Below, piece by piece: positions 1 to 7,062 of a DNA stretch of 34,023 bases. A program made the translations under genes and the position numbers. The stretch lies in NCBI GenBank assembly GCA_039194995.1, contig JBCCVR010000060.1, positions 1-34,023 of the forward strand. Direction: 5' to 3'. Under the pieces are notes generated by a model. The model made no database searches. It was not told the origin of the DNA and saw only the letters and a list, made by a program, of their open reading frames with translations. This stretch comes from CCY15215 sp039194995 (GTDB lineage: Bacteria; Cyanobacteriota; Cyanobacteriia; Cyanobacteriales; Spirulinaceae). Position 1 is the stretch's first letter. Every line of letters begins with the position of its first letter.

Positions 1-11
1 AAAATTTTGAC

Positions 12-704
12 TCAAAACTTTGCAAGTTTGCTTTGTCTGGCTTCATCCACTAAAACCGAGTCTACCTCGTCAAGTACGCAATAATTAAAAGGTCGCTGTA
101 CCACATCATCCATTGACGTAGCCATATTATCCCGCAAATAGTCAAATCCCAATTCGCTGTTGGTTGCATAAGTGATATCGCAACCGTAATTCTGCTTGCG
201 TTCGAGAGGGTTCATTCCCGCTTGAATCAAACCCACCGTCAGCCCGAGGAAGCGATGCACCTGTCCCATCCATTCCGCGTCCCGTCGTGCCAAATAATCA
301 TTCACCGTGACAACATGAGCACCATGACCGGAAAGGGCGTTGAGATAGGCAGGTAGAGTAGAAACAAGGGTTTTTCCTTCCCCTGTTTTCATTTCTGCGA
401 TCTGACCTTCGTGGAGAATGATGCCCCCGAGGAGTTGGACATCAAAATGGCGCATTCCCAAGACCCGCCACCCGGCTTCTCGGACAACGGCATAGGCTTC
501 CGGTAAAATTTCATCGAGAATGTCCCCTCGTTCGCGATCGCTCTTAGCTTTGGCAAGTTGTTCTTTAAATTCTCCGGTTTTCCCCCGTAATTCATCGTCA
601 GAGAGTGCCTTGATTTCGTCTTCTAACAGGTTGACTTCTACCACCAGAGGCTTATATTTTTTCAGTTTGCGGGCGTTGGGGTCTCCGAGCAGTTTCTTAA
701 ACAT
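12..704 (-). CDS. secA: SecA preprotein translocase ATPase, N-terminal fragment (3' truncated)
   Basis: This is the first 230 residues of the SecA motor that drives Sec-dependent protein export across the plasma and thylakoid membranes. The start is taken at 704 because MFKKLLGDPNARKLKKYKPL matches the usual cyanobacterial SecA start; an in-frame extension to 770 has no family resemblance. Visible motifs are the Walker A (MKTGEGKT, about residues 106-112) and Walker B with the following helix (LDEVDSVLVDEAR, about 211-223). After R223 the frame leaves the family: SecA normally continues DEAR-TPLIISG, whereas here it reads QSKLAKF and stops, 12 bases from the window edge. A full SecA is about 930 residues, so roughly three quarters is missing. 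SecA is normally single-copy and essential, so this is either a real interruption by a mobile element or a contig-edge artefact. The identity is certain; the cause of the truncation is not. Confidence 0.93.
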   Translation of the reverse strand: MFKKLLGDPNARKLKKYKPLVVEVNLLEDEIKALSDDELRGKTGEFKEQLAKAKSDRERGDILDEILPEAYAVVREAGWRVLGMRHFDVQLLGGIILHEGQIAEMKTGEGKTLVSTLPAYLNALSGHGAHVVTVNDYLARRDAEWMGQVHRFLGLTVGLIQAGMNPLERKQNYGCDITYATNSELGFDYLRDNMATSMDDVVQRPFNYCVLDEVDSVLVDEARQSKLAKF

Positions 705-808
705 GGCGGTTTTTAAAAGATTTGAGGAATTTCGCGATCGCGGATAACAGTTTATCCTCAATGGTATCACTTCCCTAGAACGATCCCCGATTCGGGAAAC
801 CGAATTAG

Positions 809-1204
809 TTATTGGTTATTGGCTGCTCTCCTTTCCGGAAGGGAGATTACCTCCTTTAAGGGACTGAAACGCGATCGCACCGCCGAGCCGAATATTTCGT
901 AGAGTGTCTCGATAATATCTTCAAATGGGCTTTCCTCGTTTTCCCAATCAAAAGGAACGTCAGCCAGTTTAACGACTTTCAATAATAAACAACATCGTAA
1001 GCCAGCAATCGTTTCTTCGTATCTCAAACTGGGTTTGTAGCCCATTTCTTCGAGGCGATCGATTGCTTCTTGTGGGGATATCTCTTGCAATTCTCCTAAA
1101 TCTAAGAAGAGGAAGGCGTATCCTCTCGGAGCAAGACCAATTTGATAAGGAGTCAAACCTACAAATGGTTTTGTTGTAGTTGTCTTAGCGATCGCTACCG
1201 TCAT
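809..1204 (-). CDS. Small conserved protein, paralogue of 3808-4164
   Basis: A 131-residue soluble protein that I do not recognise as a named family. The core shared with the gene at 3808-4164 is a K-x-F-(V/I)-G-L-x-x-YQIG opening, then a G-x-A-(F/Y)-LF-x-DL stretch, EAI-x-x-LEEMGY-x-PSLRY, and LR-x-CLLLK followed by an acidic tail. The start at 1204 is preferred over 1210 because GGAG lies 7 nt upstream of it, while it directly abuts the ATG at 1210. The stop codon falls inside a TTATTGG heptamer repeat (809-822), so the last residues (ANNQ) are repeat-encoded. It is transcribed in the same direction as secA upstream of it in the window. Function unknown. Confidence 0.75.
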   Translation of the reverse strand: MTVAIAKTTTTKPFVGLTPYQIGLAPRGYAFLFLDLGELQEISPQEAIDRLEEMGYKPSLRYEETIAGLRCCLLLKVVKLADVPFDWENEESPFEDIIETLYEIFGSAVRSRFSPLKEVISLPERRAANNQ

Positions 1205-1251
1205 CGTCATTCTCCACTGTATTCGCAGATTCTAGCAAAGTTCGGCGATTA

Positions 1252-2553
1252 TTAGTCGTTTTGAATGCTGTGTTGATATCTCGTGACACCCGCGATCGCT
1301 GCCAGTATGACCCAGCCAAGGGTATTGATTCGCAAATCGAAGATAGAGACATCCAAGAAATTAAAGCCGATACAGGTGATAAAAGCCACTAAAAACGTGA
1401 AGAGAATCAGACGATCGCGATCGCTAAAGGTCGAATTTATTAATAACAAAATCCCCCGCGCCAAAATCCACGCAATAATGCCACAAAATAAAACAGTCAC
1501 AATGATTCCCGTTTCTGCCGCCAGCATGAGAAAAAGATTGTGAGGATGACCCAACCAAACATCTGTTGCATCTTTGTAGAGGAAAGAAAAATTTCGCAGT
1601 CCCCAACCCAAAACAGGGCGATCGCGAATCATTTCCCAACAAAATTGCCATTGCGTCATTCGCAACAAGGGTAAGGGCGGATCGGGATACATCTCCCCGG
1701 AAAGCCTCGCCCAGAGGAAATAAGGCACGACTTGGCGCAAGGATTCTCCTCCCCATGCTGGAGCAAAAGAAGCCCAAGCGATCGCCCCGGTACAAGCACT
1801 AATTCCTAATACCAATAATCGCCAGCCGATGTAAAAGGCAAATAACAAACTACCGAAAATTGCCAGCGCCCAAGCATTACGAGATTGAGCGGAAATCAAA
1901 GAAAAGGAATTGAGAAGAATCGCCCCAGATAAAAAAGCAACGACTTGCAAAGATGGTTTGCTTTTATTTTTTCGCCATTGTTGAAATGCGTCGATCCACA
2001 ATCCCAACGTCAGCATTAAAACGACAACGAGATAAAAAGCCAAGACATTTGCATACATAAACGTCGAAGACATTCGCCCGGTTGGTTCGCCATAGGGAAT
2101 CAAACTCCAGCCCGAAAGCGTACGCCAAAATTCCGGCGTACTCAAGCCGAGAAACATTTGCCCAAAACCGAGGAGGCAAATGGGTAGGGAAGAAAAAGTC
2201 AATAACCAAGCCAATTTTCGGAGTTGCTGGGGGGTTTGGATGAAGAGATGAACCGAACAAAACCAAAACATATAGGGGAAAAAATTGGCCATTCCCGCGA
2301 GGGCTTCGAGGGGGCGATCGGCAAAAGCGGTGCTGAGGAAGAGGAGAAGACTGAGGAGGGCAAAGACGCGGGTAAGAGGAGACTTGACGATCGCTCGCCC
2401 TGCTTGCGGCCAAACGCCAAGCGCCGCAGCAGAATAGGGAATGGCGGCAATTCCCGGAAATAGGGGCTGTAAAAATGCCCCCACTTGAAAACTATCCCAC
2501 ATCCACAAATCCCGGAGGTATGCCAACGACGAAGACTGTTTCGGCTTGTCCAT
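1252..2553 (-). CDS. O-antigen ligase/polymerase-like (Wzy_C) membrane protein
   Basis: A 433-residue polytopic inner-membrane protein with roughly ten to twelve hydrophobic segments. A large non-membrane loop carries GWGLRNF and GHPHN (residues 335-339), the loop motif typical of the Wzy_C/O-antigen ligase superfamily, whose members join or polymerise lipid-linked glycans at the outer face of the membrane. In cyanobacteria the same superfamily includes IctB-like proteins once proposed to affect bicarbonate uptake, so the family does not fix the substrate. A GAGGG Shine-Dalgarno sequence lies 7 nt before the ATG at 2553. The YaaW-family gene ends 25 bp upstream on the same strand, so the two may be cotranscribed. 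A surface-polysaccharide acylation operon lies at 9.6-13.3 kb, compatible with a glycan role but not proof of one. Confidence 0.8.
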   Translation of the reverse strand: MDKPKQSSSLAYLRDLWMWDSFQVGAFLQPLFPGIAAIPYSAAALGVWPQAGRAIVKSPLTRVFALLSLLLFLSTAFADRPLEALAGMANFFPYMFWFCSVHLFIQTPQQLRKLAWLLTFSSLPICLLGFGQMFLGLSTPEFWRTLSGWSLIPYGEPTGRMSSTFMYANVLAFYLVVVLMLTLGLWIDAFQQWRKNKSKPSLQVVAFLSGAILLNSFSLISAQSRNAWALAIFGSLLFAFYIGWRLLVLGISACTGAIAWASFAPAWGGESLRQVVPYFLWARLSGEMYPDPPLPLLRMTQWQFCWEMIRDRPVLGWGLRNFSFLYKDATDVWLGHPHNLFLMLAAETGIIVTVLFCGIIAWILARGILLLINSTFSDRDRLILFTFLVAFITCIGFNFLDVSIFDLRINTLGWVILAAIAGVTRYQHSIQND

Positions 2554-2578
2554 CCTTCATCCCTCATTTTTCTTTCTA

Positions 2579-3430
2579 TTATGCCCAACAGGGCGATCGC
2601 GTCAGGCGAATTTGGGCGAGGGCGAAGATGGTGGGAATAATGCGGCTGTAGTTGGTCGCGATCGCCCGCCAACCGAGATCGGCAAGGAAGGTTCCCCAAA
2701 GGACAGGCCCGAGGAAGGCGAAAACGGTTTTAACGGCACCCTGTCGCGCCGCGGCAACTGCCATGCCCCGTTGTGCGGTTTGTAGGGCGAGATGGTGTTG
2801 CAGTTTGGTGGCTGCGATCGCGCCCCCTTGGACGAGGGCTGCCCGGGCGACTTGGTAGCGGGCGAAATGAAGGGCAAATTGCTGGGCGATCTGTCGCAAA
2901 ATAAAGGATTTTAAGACGGAGTTAACGGCGATTACGCTGCTGCCTTTGAGGAGAATGGCAACGGGGTCGTTTTGCAATTTTAAGGGCAGGGGACGGGTCA
3001 AATCAGCGTCACTCAGGGCGTTTTGAACGCGATCGCTCAATTCTCGTTTATCGGAAGCGGGCAGGCGTTTCCAAATTTTTCCCATTAAATGTAAAAATAT
3101 TTCCGCTTCAAGGTCTACAGTATCCATCTCGCCAGAATAGGAAATTTTGAGATAATGACAAACGCCGATGAGAATTTGGCGATAGGGAAGCGTTTGGCTT
3201 TGTCCTTTTAATACAGTCAGTCCGTCGGCAGCAAGAAAGCGAAACCGTTGTTCGAGAGAATCCAACCAAGCCATGCGATCGCGGCTTTGCACTTCCACCA
3301 CGTCCGGCACTCGCAAGTAATCGATGGGGTTCAAACGCCGACAGAAGAGAATTTGGGTCAATTGTTGCAGTTCTTCTTCACTAGCGAGTTCTAGCGCGTC
3401 TCTAAGTTCGTCCAATGATTTAGTCTCCAA
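2579..3430 (-). CDS. YaaW family protein (DUF3944-type)
   Basis: A 283-residue protein resembling the YaaW family. It opens with an acidic helical segment (ELASEEELQQLTQILF), has a middle region around LPYRQILIGVCHYLKISYSG and EIFLHLMGKIWKRLP, and ends in a hydrophobic, alanine/glycine-rich part (about residues 155-265) likely to associate with membranes. The YaaW family has no established biochemical function that I know of. No ATG is available near the start. The frame opens at a TTG at 3430; a TTG at 3415 with GGAG 9 nt upstream is an equally plausible start. The gene is followed after 25 bp by the O-antigen-ligase-like gene on the same strand. Confidence 0.7.
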   Translation of the reverse strand: METKSLDELRDALELASEEELQQLTQILFCRRLNPIDYLRVPDVVEVQSRDRMAWLDSLEQRFRFLAADGLTVLKGQSQTLPYRQILIGVCHYLKISYSGEMDTVDLEAEIFLHLMGKIWKRLPASDKRELSDRVQNALSDADLTRPLPLKLQNDPVAILLKGSSVIAVNSVLKSFILRQIAQQFALHFARYQVARAALVQGGAIAATKLQHHLALQTAQRGMAVAAARQGAVKTVFAFLGPVLWGTFLADLGWRAIATNYSRIIPTIFALAQIRLTRSPCWA

Positions 3431-3557
3431 AACAAGTTCCCGACCTTCCCGAGTTGAGTTGTTCTATTCTACTACGCGAGCGGGAGTTGGGAGATTTGGG
3501 ACGGCTCTCCGTTTTCGCGATCGCTACAATCGGAAAAGTCCAGGAGACTTTGCTAAG

Positions 3558-3800
3558 ATGGACAAGCTCGAACGGAGAATCAATTTGGCATCTACTAACG
3601 AACCAGAACCCCCAGAATATCTCGAAGATCCGGAATCACATCCAGAACCTTGGCCAGAAGAAATATGGGCTGATAACGAAGAACAAGCAAGATACAGATG
3701 CCAAATTCTTGCCAAATCCTATCGGGTGTGTTTGATGAAAATCGAACGGCGTAGTAAGCATTCCAAACGTTGGGATTGCGTATTTCAACCTTATGAATAG
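3558..3800 (+). CDS. Small hypothetical protein
   Basis: An 80-residue protein starting at the ATG at 3558 (MDKLERRINL). The N-terminal half is rich in Pro and Glu (EPEPPEYLEDPESHPEPWPEE). The C-terminal half is basic (KIERRSKHSKRWDCVFQPYE) and may form a small folded domain. The frame opens far upstream, but the upstream residues read as antisense of the YaaW gene, so the later ATG is chosen. It lies 7 nt before the probable start (3808) of the small paralogue gene on the same strand, and an alternative start of that gene at 3793 would overlap its stop. The two are therefore probably cotranscribed. No family recognised. Confidence 0.6.
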   Translation: MDKLERRINLASTNEPEPPEYLEDPESHPEPWPEEIWADNEEQARYRCQILAKSYRVCLMKIERRSKHSKRWDCVFQPYE

Positions 3801-3807
3801 AGGGATT

Positions 3808-4164
3808 ATGACTAAATCTTTTATCGGCTTAAATAAATATCAAATCGGGATTCCTGATATTGGCTGGGCTTATTTGTTTATCGATCTCACTGCCCTCGAA
3901 ACGATGCCACCCAACGAGGCGATCTCAAAATTAGAGGAAATGGGATACGAGCCGAGTTTACGATATTGGGATACTCCCGATCGCCTGCGTCCTTGCCTTC
4001 TCTTGAAAGCCGTTCAACTCACAACAGACGATGAAAAACCTTTTGATGAAGAGTTAGACCTTCTCTTTCCTTTGTTTGAAAATGCCGTGCGATCGCCGCG
4101 CAGACCTAAAAATTATCGTCCCAAACCCACCACAGAAAACGAAACGGCTCTCGTTTCAGCGTAA
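3808..4164 (+). CDS. Small conserved protein, paralogue of 809-1204
   Basis: A 118-residue protein from ATG 3808 (MTKSFIGLNKYQIG) with GAGGG just upstream; an in-frame ATG at 3793 is possible but overlaps the preceding stop. It aligns end to end with the product of 809-1204: F-(I/V)-GL-x-x-YQIG, AYLF-x-DL, EAI-x-x-LEEMGY-x-PSLRY, LR-x-CLLLK, then an acidic stretch and (F/G)-x-AVRS. The two copies differ at many positions, so the duplication is old, or one copy arrived separately. They lie on opposite strands 2.6 kb apart with the O-antigen-ligase-like and YaaW genes between them. Function unknown. A hairpin (4199-4223) follows the stop. Confidence 0.75.
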   Translation: MTKSFIGLNKYQIGIPDIGWAYLFIDLTALETMPPNEAISKLEEMGYEPSLRYWDTPDRLRPCLLLKAVQLTTDDEKPFDEELDLLFPLFENAVRSPRRPKNYRPKPTTENETALVSA

Positions 4165-4198
4165 CTAGACGATATTCAGGAAAGTAAAAATAGAAAAA

Positions 4199-4223
4199 TC
4201 CCTCTCAATCAAGTCAAGAGGGA
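4199..4223. terminator. Hairpin with T-tract on the minus side
   Basis: A TCCCTCT arm (4199-4205) and an AGAGGGA arm (4217-4223) enclose an 11-nt loop. Read on the minus strand the hairpin is followed by TTTTTCTATTTTT, as in a rho-independent terminator for leftward transcripts. On the plus side it follows the 3808-4164 gene by 35 nt, but no immediate T run is present. Confidence 0.55.
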
Positions 4224-4300
4224 AAGAAATTATCAAAAATTTTTTGCTAAGTGTCCGGAATCAAGAGAATCCTTCTGTAGCAAACATTGAGAAAGTTGGA

Positions 4301-4498
4301 CTAAATCTCCACATTTTCTTTCGGAATGCTTGGGGAATGAGGAATATAGGGAGTCCGCACTACAATCCAAAAATTCAAGGATGCGATCGCAAAAACAACA
4401 ACCATCGCAACAATCGCAGAATTTGAATTTTTATTGCTCTTTGCAAGCTGTAGCAAAGCCTCAATTAGTAATTCCAAAGGATTTTTAGGAGTCTGCAT
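4301..4498 (-). CDS. Possible small single-span membrane protein
   Basis: This 65-residue open frame starts at ATG 4498. It reads as a polar N-terminus (MQTPKNPLELLIEALLQLAK), one convincing hydrophobic span (SAIVAMVVVFAIASLNFWIVV, about residues 27-47 with first residue on the polar boundary) and a short polar tail. No clear Shine-Dalgarno sequence is visible. It lies in an otherwise gene-poor stretch, and a leftward terminator-like hairpin (4199-4223) lies about 80 nt beyond its stop, which modestly supports a minus-strand transcript. The frame could be chance. No family recognised. Confidence 0.35.
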   Translation of the reverse strand: MQTPKNPLELLIEALLQLAKSNKNSNSAIVAMVVVFAIASLNFWIVVRTPYIPHSPSIPKENVEI

Positions 4499-4620
4499 TT
4501 TTCAATTTGCACTAACGACATTCCTTTGCTGTAAAAGCAGAGGATTTTTTTTTCTATTCAGAGAAAATCACCTAAGTAACTTCCGTATCTCAAGAATCCT
4601 ATATTTGACAATGTTTCAAC

Positions 4621-4675
4621 AAGATCCGTAATGGATCGGCTTCTCAATAATCAATTATCAACAATTGATTATCAA
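4621..4675 (+). repeat. Direct repeat copy A (two blocks)
   Basis: Block 1 (4621-4641) is 21 nt long and contains the hairpin GATCC-GTAAT-GGATC. Block 2 (4652-4675) is 24 nt long and contains the inverted repeat ATCAA-CAA-TTGAT. Both blocks recur, identical and in the same order and orientation, at 5304-5358. The 10-nt spacer between the blocks differs between copies. Confidence 0.85.
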
Positions 4676-4868
4676 CAGGGAGTTTGGTGCTGTGCGTCAC
4701 ATCGATTGCAATTCCTCGTCACATTCATTGCATTAATTTGTCACATTTTTTGCGGTTTGCGATCGCAATTTGTTGGCGATCTGCACTCAGACAAACAGGG
4801 CAACAATAAGAAAAGGAGAGCCAAAAAGCTCTCCACCGACCAGCAAACTTAGGAAAAGAGCGATCGCA

Positions 4869-5216
4869 CTACACAGGTTCGGGTAACATTTCAGTCATGT
4901 GTAAGAAGCGAATGGACTGATTGCGAGCGTGAAACGCCATAAAACTCCGTGCGGCTTCAATCGGAAAAAGATTTTTCCATGCCAGCCATTCTCGCTGAAT
5001 GGCACCTAATTCTAAAACCAAACTATCAGGAATACTAACGGTACAAGCATCGATAATGCGGATGGCTTCGTCAAGAAATTGTCGGGTTTGTCGATCTTGA
5101 TTTGAATGGGGAACTTGTGCGGCGATCGCGGCAAAAAGTGAAGCCAAAATTTTTAATTTTTGCTGCCAATTCAAATCTTGTAGTTCTAAATCATTGGGTA
5201 AAGTTGTGGTGTGCAT
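4869..5216 (-). CDS. Hypothetical helical protein
   Basis: A 115-residue protein starting at ATG 5216 (MHTTTLPNDLELQDLNW). A strong GGAGGG Shine-Dalgarno lies 8 nt upstream and decides against the longer TTG-initiated frame. The sequence looks all-helical and soluble, with a tryptophan-containing core (QREWLAWKNLFPIEAARSFMAF) and no recognisable catalytic motif or membrane span. It is bracketed by the two copies of the 55-bp direct repeat (4621-4675 and 5304-5358) and diverges from the NB-ARC gene at 5471. I do not recognise the family. The repeats on both sides raise the possibility of a small mobile or duplicated cassette, which is inference only. Confidence 0.65.
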   Translation of the reverse strand: MHTTTLPNDLELQDLNWQQKLKILASLFAAIAAQVPHSNQDRQTRQFLDEAIRIIDACTVSIPDSLVLELGAIQREWLAWKNLFPIEAARSFMAFHARNQSIRFLHMTEMLPEPV

Positions 5217-5303
5217 TATGGCATCCCTCCGCAATACAGGCTCTAATTTAATGTTCCTTGTCTTTCTCTCTTTCCACGATGTCTCTTTTTCTTCAAATCA
5301 GCC

Positions 5304-5358
5304 AAGATCCGTAATGGATCGGCTATTCAGTTAGCAATTATCAACAATTGATTATCAA
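5304..5358 (+). repeat. Direct repeat copy B (two blocks)
   Basis: Second copy of the repeat at 4621-4675. Block 1 is at 5304-5324 and block 2 at 5335-5358, both identical to copy A with a diverged 10-nt spacer. It lies in the divergent intergenic region between the genes at 4869-5216 and 5471-7060. Confidence 0.85.
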
Positions 5359-5470
5359 TGTTTTCAACCGTTCCGACGGATAGAGAGGAACTGGCGATCG
5401 CGATCGCCGTTACTCCACTACCATCCGTCTCGATCTACAATCGATCTTGCACGATGGGTCAAAATACGCT

Positions 5471-7060
5471 ATGGCAACGCTGAAAGCATCTAAATTAGGA
5501 TTGAGTCGCATTCAACAAGCACGCAAGGAAAAGGGGTGGAGTTGGAATGCAGAGGATGACACTTGTTTTCTCGAGGCCAGCCAAATTTTAGAACCTACGG
5601 GAAGTTGGTACACCGGAGGACCTTATGCTTATGGGGTCTCTTTGGGGACGTGGAAGCGCTTTCTCGCGGGAAAAAACCCCATTAGTGCCAAAACCTTTAA
5701 AGCCTATTGTCAAATTCTGGGACTGTCTTGGGAAGAGATTGTCGATCGCCGCGATCCCAACACCAATCAAAGCAAACAAGACTGGGACGAAGAAATTGAC
5801 GTATCCAACTTTTACGGACGCGAGAAGGAACTCGGACAACTCGAACAATGGATTCTCGGCGATCGCTGTCGTCTGATCGTGCTTTCGGGAATGGGAGGAA
5901 TTGGTAAAACCTCTCTCTCGGTGAAATTAGGCGGTTATTTGTACGATCGCTTTCAATACGTCCTGCGGCGATCGCTGCGTCACGATCCTCCCCTTCCCGA
6001 TCTCTTGAGGGAAATTCATACGTTTCTCTGTAGCGAGGAAGATCCGCAGATTCCCACGGCGATCGAAGACCAAATTGCTCAAATTATTGAATTATTACGC
6101 GATCGTCGCTGTCTCCTACTGTTTGATGATTTTGAAGCCATTTTATCCAGTGGTAAATTAGCCGGACAGTTTCAAAAACACCATCAAGACTATAGCGAAC
6201 TCATTCGCAGAATCGGACAAGAACGCCATCAAAGTTGTTTGTTACTCATTACCCGCGAAAAACCGAGAGAGATTACTGCTTTGGCAGGGGAATCCGCACC
6301 AATTCGCGATCTAAAATTGAGGGGGTTATCTGTAGAAGAATCGCGTAAAATACTAACCGATCGCGGTTTTGCTTCTGCTAAAAATGGTACAATTCAACTC
6401 ATTCAACTCTATCGCGGTCATCCTCTCGCTTTAAAGCTCATTTCCAGCACTATCAAAGATATTTTTGGGGGCGAAATTACTGAGTTTCTCAGACAAAGTA
6501 CCTTAGTGTTGGGAGATATAATGCCTTCTATATTTTATCAACAATTTGCCCGTATTTCAACATTAGAGCGAGAAATTGTTTATTGGTTAGCGATCGAAGG
6601 AGATGCCGTTTCCCTCTCTCAAATCAAGAAGAATTTTCGATTTTCTAGTGCGTCTTCTTCAGATCTTGTTGCCGGATTGGAATCCTTAAAACGGCGATCG
6701 CTTCTAGAAATCTCCAAATCTATCGATGGGTTTGCCGAATTCACATTAGGAACTGTTTTTATGAAATATATTACCAAACAATTGATTGATGAATTTTCCA
6801 GTGAAATAGAAACAATCTTAGAATCGCGATCGCCGCAATATCTGAATGTTATCAAAACCCACTGTTTGGTCAGTCCGCGAGGAGAAAGTCACGACAAGCG
6901 CGATTTAATTCTGAGAAAGCTCAAAGAAAAACTTGAATTCACCCTCAGTTTCACCGAAGATATAGAACAGATCGCAGACATTTTTAAAGATTGCAACAAC
7001 CGAGATATCGGCTATGCAAAAATCAATCTCAAAACAATTCTCTCAACAAACAACAAATAA
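5471..7060 (+). CDS. NB-ARC STAND ATPase with N-terminal helix-turn-helix-like domain
   Basis: A 529-residue signalling ATPase of the STAND class (the AP-ATPase/NB-ARC branch that includes plant NLRs and Apaf-1). Residues 1-95 form a cyanobacterial N-terminal domain ending in a helix-turn-helix-like pattern (ISAKTFKAYCQILGLSWEEIV). Then come the FYGREKEL entry motif, Walker A GMGGIGKTSL (140-149), Walker B CLLLFDDFE (214-222), an LLLITREK sensor (257-264) and the GHPLAL winged-helix-linking motif (316-321). The remaining about 200 residues are a helical/winged-helix region. The WD40 or TPR repeats often found after this module in cyanobacteria are absent, so no sensor repeat is visible. The start at ATG 5471 is preferred over the upstream TTG at 5447. 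The stop lies 2 nt before the ATG of nadE, which implies cotranscription. Role unproven; related proteins act in signalling, antiphage defence or regulated cell death. Confidence 0.85.
   Translation: MATLKASKLGLSRIQQARKEKGWSWNAEDDTCFLEASQILEPTGSWYTGGPYAYGVSLGTWKRFLAGKNPISAKTFKAYCQILGLSWEEIVDRRDPNTNQSKQDWDEEIDVSNFYGREKELGQLEQWILGDRCRLIVLSGMGGIGKTSLSVKLGGYLYDRFQYVLRRSLRHDPPLPDLLREIHTFLCSEEDPQIPTAIEDQIAQIIELLRDRRCLLLFDDFEAILSSGKLAGQFQKHHQDYSELIRRIGQERHQSCLLLITREKPREITALAGESAPIRDLKLRGLSVEESRKILTDRGFASAKNGTIQLIQLYRGHPLALKLISSTIKDIFGGEITEFLRQSTLVLGDIMPSIFYQQFARISTLEREIVYWLAIEGDAVSLSQIKKNFRFSSASSSDLVAGLESLKRRSLLEISKSIDGFAEFTLGTVFMKYITKQLIDEFSSEIETILESRSPQYLNVIKTHCLVSPRGESHDKRDLILRKLKEKLEFTLSFTEDIEQIADIFKDCNNRDIGYAKINLKTILSTNNK
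7044..7057 (+). repeat. Heptanucleotide tandem repeat, (CAACAAA)x2, before nadE
   Basis: Two CAACAAA units lie just upstream of the nadE ATG at 7063 and encode the last residues (TNNK) of the NB-ARC protein. The same heptamer forms a five-copy array before the gene at 30080. Confidence 0.7.
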
Positions 7061-7062
7061 GA

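Larger units (their letters stand above)
4165..4868. other. Gene-poor interval
   Basis: A 700-bp interval. It holds the hairpin at 4199-4223, the possible small membrane ORF at 4301-4498 and the first copy of a dispersed direct repeat (4621-4675). Other short open frames here lack start signals and resemble nothing. I see no RNA gene. Confidence 0.6.

Noticed and set aside
1..45. secA break considered as a group II intron or intein
   Set aside because: The sequence after the break does not begin GTGYG, and the frame stops after seven codons without an intein-type Cys or Ser start.
1252..2553. Naming the O-antigen-ligase-like gene ictB
   Set aside because: The shared superfamily is visible, but nothing in sequence or context singles out the IctB branch.
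4652..5358. TTATCAACA within the direct repeats considered as DnaA boxes or an origin
   Set aside because: Only the repeat-internal copies were noticed, no dnaA, dnaN or AT-rich unwinding region was recognised, and the match to the usual box is imperfect.
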